Positions 7,029 through 18,554 of a DNA stretch of 33,618 bases are shown here, piece after piece. The position numbers and the translations under genes are program-made. Position 1 is the stretch's first letter. Every line of letters begins with the position of its first letter. Source of the stretch: Maribacter sp. 4G9 (GTDB lineage Bacteria; Bacteroidota; Bacteroidia; Flavobacteriales; Flavobacteriaceae); assembly GCF_002742265.1 (NCBI RefSeq), contig NZ_MDGL01000096.1:1-33618 (forward strand), given 5' to 3'. A model generated the notes under the pieces. The model did not search any database. It was not told where the DNA came from and worked only from the letters and a program-made list of their open reading frames with translations.

Positions 7029-7838
7029 ATGAATGGTAAAAAGGTATTGTTTGTATCTTCTGAATTAGTTCCATACCTCCCCGAAAATGAAGTTTCACAT
7101 ATGTCCTATGAGGCTCCTAGAATGGTCAATAGCAATGGAGGCCAGATCAGGATATTTATGCCGAGGTACGGTAACATCAACGAAAGAAGACATCAATTAC
7201 ACGAAGTGATCCGGTTGTCTGGTATGAACCTTGTCATAAACGACATGGACATGCCGTTAATCATTAAGGTCGCATCCATTCCAAGGGAACGTATACAGGT
7301 TTATTTTATTGACAACGAAGAATATTTTAAGCGAAAAGCAACTTTTGCAGATAAAAAAGGAGAACTGTTTCCTGATAATGACCAAAGGGCCATTTTTTTT
7401 GCCAAAGGTGTCATGGAAACCGTCAAGAAATTAAATTGGTCACCTGATATCATACATGTGCATGGATGGATGGCCAGTTTGTTGCCGCTATATCTTAAGA
7501 AGTATTACGCAGACGAACCACTTTTTGCCGATAGTAAAATAGTCCTTTCCGTCTACGGCAAGACTTTTGAGGGAGAGCTTGATAAGGAGATGATCAAAAG
7601 GATCGCTTTTGATGGTATTCCTGAAGAAGAAATAGCCTCATTGGAAAACCCCTCCTATAATAATTTGTTAAAAGTTGCCGTGGATTATTCCGATGCCATT
7701 ATTTTAGCTTCGGAAGAAATTCCAGAAGATCTAACAACACATATTTCCAACCAAGAAAAACCTGTGTTAGGATATGTCCCTATTCAAGAATTTGAGGAAG
7801 CGTATGCTAATTTTTACAACACGGAAGTTTTAAAATAA
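7029..7838 (+). CDS. Half-length GT5 'glycogen/starch synthase' N-terminal domain protein
   Basis: The 269-residue protein begins MNGKKVLFVSSELVPYLPEN and has the Rossmann-like N-terminal half of family GT5, including the DIIHVHGWMASLLPLYLKKY segment (about 139-158). Full glycogen synthases are about 470-500 residues and have a second GT1 domain with the E-x7-E nucleotide-sugar site, which is entirely missing. The usual N-terminal K-x-G-G-L loop that grips ADP-glucose is also absent (replaced by PENEVSHMSYEAPRMV). Standalone short forms next to panC are normal in this phylum, so this is not a recent truncation. Catalysis is doubtful and the true role is unknown. The next gene follows within 6 bases. 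Confidence 0.85.
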   Translation: MNGKKVLFVSSELVPYLPENEVSHMSYEAPRMVNSNGGQIRIFMPRYGNINERRHQLHEVIRLSGMNLVINDMDMPLIIKVASIPRERIQVYFIDNEEYFKRKATFADKKGELFPDNDQRAIFFAKGVMETVKKLNWSPDIIHVHGWMASLLPLYLKKYYADEPLFADSKIVLSVYGKTFEGELDKEMIKRIAFDGIPEEEIASLENPSYNNLLKVAVDYSDAIILASEEIPEDLTTHISNQEKPVLGYVPIQEFEEAYANFYNTEVLK

Positions 7839-7843
7839 TCTGA

Positions 7844-9736
<1,893 letters not shown>

Positions 9737-9820
9737 GCTTTTCAAAGTTGTCTTATCAGATTTTTTCCATCCAACGTATACACTTTACAGGATTTATTCG
9801 TTCAATAAACAGATAACTTA

Positions 9821-9849
9821 TTGAACTTTTGTTCGTTGGATTAATTTTG
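9821..9849 (+). promoter_or_regulatory. Candidate promoter of glmS
   Basis: TTG at 9821-9823 is followed by 18 bases and TAATTTTG at 9842-9849, matching the Bacteroidota -33/-7 pattern. The start codon is 31 bases beyond the -7 element. No glmS ribozyme-like structure was recognised in the short leader. Confidence 0.5.
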
Positions 9850-9879
9850 AACTACTTTTTCTAATTCTAATTAAATAAT

Positions 9880-11724
9880 ATGTGCGGAATAGTCGGCTAC
9901 ATTGGACATAGGGATGCCTACCCAATAATCATGAAAGGATTGCAACGATTGGAGTATCGGGGTTATGATAGTGCCGGAATTGCTTTGTATGATGGCAGCC
10001 AGATCAATTTGGTCAAAACGAAGGGTAAGGTCGAAGATTTAAGACACAAGGCCAATGGTATTTCCCAAGACGGCTCCATAGGAATTGGCCATACAAGGTG
10101 GGCCACCCATGGGGTTCCAAATGACGTGAATTCCCATCCACACTATTCCAATTCAGGCGATTTGGTTATTATCCATAATGGAATCATAGAAAACTATGAA
10201 TCCATTAAAAAGGAGTTGACCAAACGGGGCTATACTTTTACATCGGATACGGACACAGAGGTACTAGTAAACCTTATTGAAGAAGTAAAGAAAACTGAAG
10301 ATGTTAAGCTGGGACAAGCTGTCCAAATTGCATTGAATCAAGTAGTAGGAGCGTATGCCATTGCTGTTTTCGATAGAAAGAAGCCCGATGAGATCGTTGT
10401 TGCGAAATTGGGAAGTCCTTTGGCCATTGGAATTGGGGAAAACGAGTTTTTTATCGCTTCGGATGCATCTCCTTTTATTGAATTTACCAATAATGCCGTA
10501 TACCTTGAAGACGAGGAAATGGCTATTATTAGACTTGGGAAGGAGATTAAACTTAGAAAGATTAAGAATGATGCCATAGCCTATCCAAGAATTCTGGAAC
10601 TCCAAATGAACTTGGAGGAAATAGAAAAAGGAGGTTATGACCACTTTATGCTAAAGGAAATATATGAACAACCTAGGGCCATAAAGGACACTTATAGAGG
10701 AAGGCTACTTGCGGACCAAGGAATAATTAGAATGGCGGGGATTGACCAAAATCTGGAAAAATTCATGAATGCCAATAGGATTATCATTGTTGCCTGTGGT
10801 ACATCTTGGCATGCGGGTCTTGTAGCGGAATATATATTTGAGGATTTGGCCAGAATTCCTGTTGAGGTAGAATATGCATCGGAGTTTAGATATCGAAACC
10901 CTGTTATTACGGACAAAGATGTGCTTATTGCCATTTCACAATCCGGGGAAACAGCAGATACCTTGGCTGCAATAAAGTTGGCGAAGGAGAAAGGGGCCTT
11001 TGTATTTGGTGTTTGCAACGTAGTGGGTTCTTCCATTGCTCGCGAATCAGATGCCGGAGCATATACGCATGCCGGACCGGAAATAGGTGTGGCTTCTACA
11101 AAAGCCTTCACCACCCAGATAACAGTATTAACGTTGTTGGCGCTAAAGCTGGCCAAGGAGAAGGGTACTTTTTCTGAAACAAAATTCCACGAATTCCTTA
11201 CCGAGTTGGAGACAATACCCAAAAAGGTTGAAAAGGCACTGGAAGCCAATCCATTGATAGAGATTATCGCCAATGTATATAAGGATTCGCCCAATTGCCT
11301 TTATTTGGGTAGGGGGTATAATTTCCCAGTGGCATTGGAAGGTGCTTTGAAATTAAAGGAAATAAGCTATATCCATGCAGAAGGATATCCCGCTGCTGAA
11401 ATGAAACATGGACCTATTGCATTGATAGACGAGCATATGCCCGTTTTTGTAATTGCCACTAAAAAGGGGCATTATGAAAAAGTAGTCAGTAACATCCAGG
11501 AAATAAAATCCAGAAAGGGAAAGATTATTGCCATTGTAACGGAAGGTGATGAACAGGTAAAGGAGTTGGCAGATCACGTCATAGAAGTTCCAGAGACCTT
11601 GGAAAGTCTTTCGCCGTTGCTAACAACAATTCCACTGCAATTAATTTCCTATCACATTGCCGTAATGCGCGGGTGTAACGTAGACCAGCCCAGAAACTTG
11701 GCAAAATCAGTGACTGTAGAGTAA
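9880..11724 (+). CDS. glmS: Glutamine--fructose-6-phosphate aminotransferase (isomerising)
   Basis: GlmS makes glucosamine-6-phosphate from fructose-6-phosphate and glutamine, the entry step to UDP-GlcNAc for peptidoglycan and lipid A. The 614-residue length is normal. The N-terminal glutaminase domain starts MCGIVGYIG, with Cys2 as nucleophile, followed by LEYRGYDSAGIA and TRWATHG. Two SIS domains follow: one with ACGTSWHAGLVAEY and ISQSGETADTL, the other with YLGRGYNFPVALEGALKLKE and AEMKHGPIALID. The C-terminus, NVDQPRNLAKSVTVE, carries the catalytic Lys. It is monocistronic by context: its own promoter upstream and a strong terminator downstream. Confidence 0.98.
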   Translation: MCGIVGYIGHRDAYPIIMKGLQRLEYRGYDSAGIALYDGSQINLVKTKGKVEDLRHKANGISQDGSIGIGHTRWATHGVPNDVNSHPHYSNSGDLVIIHNGIIENYESIKKELTKRGYTFTSDTDTEVLVNLIEEVKKTEDVKLGQAVQIALNQVVGAYAIAVFDRKKPDEIVVAKLGSPLAIGIGENEFFIASDASPFIEFTNNAVYLEDEEMAIIRLGKEIKLRKIKNDAIAYPRILELQMNLEEIEKGGYDHFMLKEIYEQPRAIKDTYRGRLLADQGIIRMAGIDQNLEKFMNANRIIIVACGTSWHAGLVAEYIFEDLARIPVEVEYASEFRYRNPVITDKDVLIAISQSGETADTLAAIKLAKEKGAFVFGVCNVVGSSIARESDAGAYTHAGPEIGVASTKAFTTQITVLTLLALKLAKEKGTFSETKFHEFLTELETIPKKVEKALEANPLIEIIANVYKDSPNCLYLGRGYNFPVALEGALKLKEISYIHAEGYPAAEMKHGPIALIDEHMPVFVIATKKGHYEKVVSNIQEIKSRKGKIIAIVTEGDEQVKELADHVIEVPETLESLSPLLTTIPLQLISYHIAVMRGCNVDQPRNLAKSVTVE

Positions 11725-11742
11725 AATCGAAAAACTTAGAAG

Positions 11743-11770
11743 AAAAAGGACGCAATTTGCGTCCTTTTTT
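11743..11770 (+). terminator. Rho-independent terminator after glmS
   Basis: An 11-base perfect stem AAAAAGGACGC (11743-11753) pairs with GCGTCCTTTTT (11759-11769) around a 5-base loop, and a T run follows. It starts 18 bases after the glmS stop. The A-run and T-run symmetry means it could work in both directions. Confidence 0.85.
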
Positions 11771-11913
11771 GTTTTTGGATTGTGATTACCTATAAAATAT
11801 AGTAGCAATTTTATTAAAATAATACTATGCATGCATAATTTTTTTCAAATTCCTATTTTTGGTATAAAATTATCTGTATCTTCATCTGCGAAAAATTTTA
11901 ACTCAAATTTAGA

Positions 11914-14697
11914 ATGAGAACAATACTACTGTTAGCATTGATTTTGTTTGGAACGGCAGGTTTTGCGCAGACTACAATCAATGGAAACGTCGTTGACCAA
12001 AACGGCGAGCCAATTCCTGGAGCCAACATTGTCATTGTAGGCAAGGCCATTGGGACTACTACCGATTTTGACGGTAATTTTGTGTTACAGACTTCTGAAG
12101 TTCCTCCATTTCAGTTAAGTATTACGAGCATTGGGTATACCGATGGACTCCAAAACATTACCTATGATAACCAGACTGTACGGGTTGTTTTATCCGAAGC
12201 CCAAACGTTCTTGGACGAGGTAGTGATTTCTGCATCCAGAACTCCCGAAAGGATTTTCGAATCTCCGGTCACTGTGGAAAGAATGGGTATAGAAACGATA
12301 AAAAATACGGCTTCGGCCGATTTTTATAGTGGTCTCGAAAACCTGAAAGGCGTTGATGTGAACACCAATAGTTTAACCTTTAAGTCGGTAAATACTAGAG
12401 GGTTTGCAACATTCGCAAATACCCGGTTCATGCAGTTGGTGGATGGGATGGACAACTCCACACCGGCCTTGAACTTCCCTATTGGGAACTTGGTAGGTAT
12501 GATAGAACCTGATGTTCTTAGTGTAGAATTGTTACCAGGGGCAGCATCAGCATTATATGGAGCCAATGCTTTTAATGGTATCCTATTTATGAGAAGTAAA
12601 AGCCCATTTGATTATCAAGGTATTAGTGTTTCGGTAAAACAAGGTGTTACTTCCCAGGAAGCTGCTGGCACCAATTCTTATACGGATGTGGGAGTGCGCG
12701 CCGCCCATAAGTTCAGTGATAAGTTTGCCATAAAATGGAATTTCGGGTATCTGGATGGTACCGATTGGGCCGCTAACAGCACTGTTGACAAATTTGTGCC
12801 TGGGCGCACAAGGGATGCCTTAAATTATGATGGTATAAATGTCTACGGGGACGAAGTGTCTACGGATATAAAAGATGTGGCCGTAACCTTGGAAGGCTTG
12901 GGAATCCTTCCAAATGGAGCAAACGCCTTGGTCCCTTCAGTGGAAGTTAGCCGTACTGGCTACAATGAGGGCGATTTGACAAACTATACCGCCCGAAGTA
13001 TTAAATCAGACTGGGGACTTTACTATAGACCGATAGAGGGCAACAACCTAGAGATTTCCTATGTAGGTAAAATAGGTACTGGAAATACCATTTACCAAGG
13101 CACCAACCGTTATAACATAGCGAATTTTTTTCAAGAACAACATAAATTGGAACTTAGGAACGACAATTTTTTCCTAAGAGGTTATGTAGTATCCGATAAA
13201 GCGGGAGATTCCTATGATATGGTATTTACTGGAATCAATATTAACAGGTCGTGGAAGGATGACAATACTTGGTTTGGTGAATATACGGGTACTTTTGTGC
13301 AGGCGACATTGGCTGGTGCCACGGAGGAGCAGGCCCATGCTGCCGCTAGGGCCCAGGCAGAGTCCGGTAGATTTTTACCAGGGTCACCAGAGTTCCAATC
13401 TGCCTTCAACAGAGTAATAAAAGATCCAGATTTATCAAGAGGTTCACAGTTTAGGGACGCCTCAAAATACTATCATGCAGATGCCAACTATAATTTTGGA
13501 CATCTTTGGGATTGGGCCGAAGTACAAATAGGGGGGTCGTTTAGACAATACAGCCTTAATTCCTTCGGAACTATCTATACAGATTCCGATGGCCCCATAG
13601 ATTATTCAGAGTACGGACTTTACACGCAGGTTCAAAAGAAGATTGAAATGCAAAACGAGCGTAGTTTAAAATTAACCGCCTCGGTCCGATATGATAAAAA
13701 TGAATTTTTTGATGGCTTTTTCTCCCCTAGGTTTTCGGCAGGGTATACCTTAAATAGGGACCATAATATTAGGGCGTCCATACAAACCGGTTTTAGAAAC
13801 CCTACCACTCAGGATTTTTTTATCGGCTTGGATGCGGGTAGGGCCATTTTGGTCGGTGCCGCACCAGATAACTTGGATAGGTATCAAAGGACATTTGATG
13901 TTAGTGGAGGAGGACAATTGTTGGGCCAACCCTCCAGTATTGTTCAAACGGGTAGGGCCGCTTACGAGAATTCTTACACTGCAGAATCTGTTTTGAGGTT
14001 ATCGGAAACAGGAAACCCGGCAGTACTTGAGATTGCTAATCCGGATGTGGTACAGCCAGAGCAGGTTACATCGGCCGAGGTAGGCTATCGTGGGAAGGTC
14101 AAAAAATTAGTCATAGACTTAAGTGCCTATTACAATAGTTATAGTAACTTTTTGGCACCTGAGGCTGTGATAGCTCCCTATTATGGTACGGTTGGTGATG
14201 GGTCTTTGTCTGTGGCGGCCATATCAAATCGTGATTTTCAGACCTATCAGGCCTATACCAATTCAGATGTAAACATCAATTCCTATGGAGCTTCTTTAGG
14301 GCTTACCGCAAAGGTTTTAGGTGATTTTGACCTAAGTGGAAGCTATACGTATGCGAAGTTGGATTTTGATAGGGTAGCCAATCCTGATTTCCAAGTGGGC
14401 TTTAACACTCCGGAACATCAGTTTAAGGCTTCTTTTGGTAATGCAGAGCTGTTCAAGAATTTTGGGTTCAATATAAACTATCGCTTTAGTGATGACTATT
14501 ACTGGGAGGCTACTTTTGGTAATGGGGTCGTTCCGGAATTCCATGTGGTGGATGCGCAAATAAATTATACAGTACCTAGCATCAAATCTACCTTTAAGAT
14601 TGGTGGCAACAACTTGTTGGGCGATGAATACTTTACGGCCTTCGGAACTGGATTTATCGGGTCTATGTATTATCTGTCATGGACAATCAACAATTAA
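11914..14697 (+). CDS. TonB-dependent outer-membrane receptor with N-terminal carboxypeptidase-regulatory-like domain
   Basis: The 927-residue protein has a signal peptide ending GTAGFAQ (about 1-19). A CarboxypepD_reg-like beta-sandwich follows at about 20-95 (INGNVVDQNGEPIPGANIVI). A probable TonB-box/linker sits near 99-115 (FLDEVVISASRTPE) and the plug domain at about 115-225 (TRGFATFANTRFMQLVDG; LPGAASALYGANAFNGIL). The 22-strand barrel ends at YLSWTINN. It would import a large substrate with energy from TonB. The SGNH lipoprotein gene begins within 27 bases of its stop, so the pair probably acts on one substrate. The substrate is not evident, and there is no SusD partner, so this is not a standard polysaccharide locus. 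Confidence 0.93.
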   Translation: MRTILLLALILFGTAGFAQTTINGNVVDQNGEPIPGANIVIVGKAIGTTTDFDGNFVLQTSEVPPFQLSITSIGYTDGLQNITYDNQTVRVVLSEAQTFLDEVVISASRTPERIFESPVTVERMGIETIKNTASADFYSGLENLKGVDVNTNSLTFKSVNTRGFATFANTRFMQLVDGMDNSTPALNFPIGNLVGMIEPDVLSVELLPGAASALYGANAFNGILFMRSKSPFDYQGISVSVKQGVTSQEAAGTNSYTDVGVRAAHKFSDKFAIKWNFGYLDGTDWAANSTVDKFVPGRTRDALNYDGINVYGDEVSTDIKDVAVTLEGLGILPNGANALVPSVEVSRTGYNEGDLTNYTARSIKSDWGLYYRPIEGNNLEISYVGKIGTGNTIYQGTNRYNIANFFQEQHKLELRNDNFFLRGYVVSDKAGDSYDMVFTGININRSWKDDNTWFGEYTGTFVQATLAGATEEQAHAAARAQAESGRFLPGSPEFQSAFNRVIKDPDLSRGSQFRDASKYYHADANYNFGHLWDWAEVQIGGSFRQYSLNSFGTIYTDSDGPIDYSEYGLYTQVQKKIEMQNERSLKLTASVRYDKNEFFDGFFSPRFSAGYTLNRDHNIRASIQTGFRNPTTQDFFIGLDAGRAILVGAAPDNLDRYQRTFDVSGGGQLLGQPSSIVQTGRAAYENSYTAESVLRLSETGNPAVLEIANPDVVQPEQVTSAEVGYRGKVKKLVIDLSAYYNSYSNFLAPEAVIAPYYGTVGDGSLSVAAISNRDFQTYQAYTNSDVNINSYGASLGLTAKVLGDFDLSGSYTYAKLDFDRVANPDFQVGFNTPEHQFKASFGNAELFKNFGFNINYRFSDDYYWEATFGNGVVPEFHVVDAQINYTVPSIKSTFKIGGNNLLGDEYFTAFGTGFIGSMYYLSWTINN

Positions 14698-14723
14698 AAA
14701 TGAAATTTAAATTCCGTTTAGAA

Positions 14724-16358
14724 ATGAAAAGAATTACCTATATATTTTTATCCTCCCTTCTATTGGTCTTTACTAATTGTAACGACCCGGAGGATGTAGA
14801 TCTGGACCCAATTATTGAACCTGAAGCCAAACCGGAACTTACGGCAGGCTCAGCTGATTTTTCAAATTTTAATTCTTTGGGAAATTCTCTAACAGCGGGT
14901 TTTACGGATGGTGCGCTTTTTCAGGCAGGGCAAAATTTTTCTTTACCCAATATTCTTTCCCAAAAATTTGCACTCGCTGGAGGAGGGAATTTTGTACAAC
15001 CCCTTACTAGTGATAATCTTGGAGGCTTGGCCGCAGGCGGTAATAGAATTCAAGGACCAAGATTGGTGTTTGGAGGTGCTGGCCCAGTACCACTTGAATC
15101 CATTATTGGTGCCGTAACGGTGGGTACGGATATTGTTTTGAACAATCCAACGGGACCTTTTAACAATTTGGGTGTACCTGGGGCCAAAAGCTTTCATTTG
15201 TTAGCTCCTGGCTACGGAAATTTGGGTAATGTATCCCTAGGTTTGGCCAATCCTTATTTTGTTCGCATGACGGGTTCAACGCCAAATATCAGTGTTCTGG
15301 AAATGGCCGTAAGCCAATCTCCATCTTTCTTTTCTTTGTGGATCGGAAACAATGATGTACTTGGTTTTGCCACTACAGGAGGTGATGGGACCAACCCTAT
15401 AACTCCGATCGATGGCCCTCCAGGAGTTGGTTTTGCAAATACCTATGGCGCTTTGATTCAAACACTCACATCCGGCGGGGCTCAAGGTGTGGTAGCCAAT
15501 ATACCGGATGTAACGAGTATACCTCATTTTACGACCGTGCCACATAACCCATTGGACCCCACCAACGAGTCATTTGGGCCATTGATTCCCACCTTGAATG
15601 GAATATTTGGGCAGTTGAATCAAGTGTTTGCCTTTTTGGGCGTACCTGAGCGATCTATTGAATTTTCCACCACGGCGGCCAGTGAGGTCATAATCCAAGA
15701 TGAAACATTAACGGACCTCTCCGCGCAAATTGCGGGAGTACTGAATGCCAGTCTTACGTTCCCCGCTTTTGTGCAATCCTTTGGCTTGCCGGCGCAAGCG
15801 GCTCCTTTAGTGGCCAATTTGTTAGGGACAACCTATGGGCAGGCACGTGAGGCTACGGAAGACGATTTGTTTGTCTTGCCCTCTTCGGCCGTTATTGGTC
15901 AGCCAAATCTAGAGGTGGCCGGTGCTTTAATGGCCCAGGGACTTTCCCAAGAATTGGCGGGACAATTTTCAGTGGAGGGCATTACCTTGCCCCTTGCCGA
16001 CAAATGGGTACTACTACCTAGTGAGCAAGAGGAAATTGCGACGGCAACAGATGCTTTTAACCAAATAATATCCGCGGCTGCCAGTCAGGCCGGATTGGCA
16101 TTCGTTGACGCCAATGCCCTTTTGAACCAATTGGCGAATGGCGGTATTACCAGTGGGCAATATACTCTAACGGCCAGTTTGGTAACCGGTGGGGCTTTTT
16201 CATTGGATGGTATTCATCCAACGGCTAGGGGATATGCGCTATTGGCCAATGAATTCATGAAGGCCATCGATGCTACATATGGTTCCAATTTTGAGGATTC
16301 AGGCAATTTGGTGAATGTGGGGGATTATCCTACCAACTTTTCACCAACGCTGCAATAG
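14724..16358 (+). CDS. SGNH/GDSL-type hydrolase-like lipoprotein
   Basis: I chose the ATG at 14724 because it begins a compact lipoprotein signal, MKRITYIFLSSLLLVFTNC, with Cys19 lipidated. In-frame ATGs at 14679 and 14700 would add an unneeded charged leader. The 544-residue protein has SGNH blocks: block I GNSLTAGFTDG (53-63, Ser55 as candidate nucleophile, Asn in place of the usual Asp), block III-like LWIGNNDVLGF, and block V DGIHPTARGYALLANEF (Asp495, His498). It is larger than usual because of inserted segments between blocks. It is probably an outer-membrane esterase or lipase working with the upstream TonB receptor. A terminator follows. Confidence 0.82.
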   Translation: MKRITYIFLSSLLLVFTNCNDPEDVDLDPIIEPEAKPELTAGSADFSNFNSLGNSLTAGFTDGALFQAGQNFSLPNILSQKFALAGGGNFVQPLTSDNLGGLAAGGNRIQGPRLVFGGAGPVPLESIIGAVTVGTDIVLNNPTGPFNNLGVPGAKSFHLLAPGYGNLGNVSLGLANPYFVRMTGSTPNISVLEMAVSQSPSFFSLWIGNNDVLGFATTGGDGTNPITPIDGPPGVGFANTYGALIQTLTSGGAQGVVANIPDVTSIPHFTTVPHNPLDPTNESFGPLIPTLNGIFGQLNQVFAFLGVPERSIEFSTTAASEVIIQDETLTDLSAQIAGVLNASLTFPAFVQSFGLPAQAAPLVANLLGTTYGQAREATEDDLFVLPSSAVIGQPNLEVAGALMAQGLSQELAGQFSVEGITLPLADKWVLLPSEQEEIATATDAFNQIISAAASQAGLAFVDANALLNQLANGGITSGQYTLTASLVTGGAFSLDGIHPTARGYALLANEFMKAIDATYGSNFEDSGNLVNVGDYPTNFSPTLQ

Positions 16359-16380
16359 CTTAAAAATGGTAAGAACTAAC

Positions 16381-16409
16381 AAAAAGATGCATTTTAGTGC
16401 ATCTTTTTT
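16381..16409 (+). terminator. Rho-independent terminator after the SGNH gene
   Basis: AAAAAGATGCA (16381-16391) pairs with TGCATCTTTTT (16398-16408) around the loop TTTTAG and ends in a T run. It separates the receptor/lipoprotein unit from the atpD promoter, which starts 29 bases later. Confidence 0.85.
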
Positions 16410-16437
16410 GTTTTGGAAAAAACCCAAAAAAACAATT

Positions 16438-16466
16438 TTTGTTTAAAATGGAAAGACATATCTTTG
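16438..16466 (+). promoter_or_regulatory. Promoter of atpD-atpC
   Basis: TTTG at 16438-16441, 17 bases, then TATCTTTG at 16459-16466 is an almost perfect Bacteroidota sigma-ABfr-type promoter (TTTG-N17-TAnnTTTG). Transcription would start near 16473, leaving a leader of about 55 bases before the atpD ATG. Confidence 0.75.
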
Positions 16467-16509
16467 CAGCCTGAAAATCAGAGCATTTTTTAAGATATTT
16501 TTAAAGTAA

Positions 16510-18036
<1,527 letters not shown>

Positions 18037-18038
18037 AT

Positions 18039-18113
18039 AGTTAATAGTTTAAAGTTATTTGTTCATAGTTTTAGTTACTTGTGCTCTTAACTTTTAACTT
18101 AAAACTCATAACT
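18039..18113 (+). repeat. Long imperfect inverted repeat between atpD and atpC
   Basis: The 85-base spacer contains a left arm from 18039 (AGTTAATAGTTTAAAGTTA) and a right arm at 18089-18113 (ending TAACTTAAAACTCATAACT) that is largely its reverse complement. The arms are built from repeated AGTT/AACT units. The transcript could fold into a long AU-rich hairpin. There is no T tail, so it is not a normal terminator. Confidence 0.5.
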
Positions 18114-18121
18114 AGAGAAGT

Positions 18122-18400
18122 ATGTATTTAGAAATTGTATCGCCCGAGGCAACTTTATTTTCAGGAGAGGTGACTTCTGTAACCGTTCCCGGAATAAACG
18201 GGGAATTTCAAATGTTGCAAAACCATGCACCCATTGTTTCCCTTTTGCAGGAAGGAAAGGTAAAGGTTCAAGGTAATGTCTCCTTGGATGAGGAATATGC
18301 CTCTAAATTCACCAAAGATCAAAATGGAAATACGGTTTTGGAGATTTCCAGTGGTACCGTGGAACTTAAAGATAATAAAGTGATTGTTTTGGCGGATTAA
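18122..18400 (+). CDS. atpC: F1Fo ATP synthase subunit epsilon, short form
   Basis: At 92 residues this is only the N-terminal beta-sandwich of epsilon: MYLEIVSPEATLFSGEVTSV, then GINGEFQMLQNHAPIVSLL (the conserved G-x-F-x(n)-H-A-P core). The E. coli protein is about 138 residues and ends in two helices that inhibit ATP hydrolysis. Those helices are absent here, with the chain ending at ELKDNKVIVLAD. A short epsilon is common in this phylum. It follows atpD after 85 bases and is closed by a terminator. Confidence 0.92.
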   Translation: MYLEIVSPEATLFSGEVTSVTVPGINGEFQMLQNHAPIVSLLQEGKVKVQGNVSLDEEYASKFTKDQNGNTVLEISSGTVELKDNKVIVLAD

Positions 18401-18404
18401 AAGG

Positions 18405-18433
18405 CCTCCCCTAACCCCTCCAAAGGAGGGAGA
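18405..18433 (+). repeat. CCCCTAACCCCTCC/GGAGGG intergenic repeat unit
   Basis: Just after atpC the sequence CCTCCCCTAACCCCTCC is followed by AAA and GGAGGG, so CCCTCC (18416-18421) pairs with GGAGGG (18425-18430). Its GC-rich, palindromic character contrasts with the surroundings. It resembles short repeats scattered between genes in Flavobacteriia (recalled, not checked). Confidence 0.4.
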
Positions 18434-18443
18434 CTAGAAACAG

Positions 18444-18474
18444 AAAAAACCAACTCGAAAGAGTTGGTTTTTTT
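18444..18474 (+). terminator. Rho-independent terminator after atpC
   Basis: AAAAAACCAACTC (18444-18456) pairs with GAGTTGGTTTTTT (18461-18473) around a GAAA tetraloop, a GNRA loop of high stability, and is followed by T residues. It should close the atpD-atpC transcript. Confidence 0.92.
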
Positions 18475-18554
18475 ATATTGCGATATTAAATTATTTAATT
18501 CTGAATAAAAAGGACAAACTGGAAATAAGCGAAGGTAGGCCATCTGTATTACAA

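Noticed and set aside
7029..7838. Treating the GT5 gene as a recently truncated pseudogene
   Set aside because: There is no frameshifted remainder downstream. The next gene starts 6 bases later, and short forms in this position are usual in the phylum.
9737..9879. Possible glmS-type ribozyme in the glmS leader
   Set aside because: After the promoter only about 25-30 bases remain before the ATG, far too short, and no matching core was seen.
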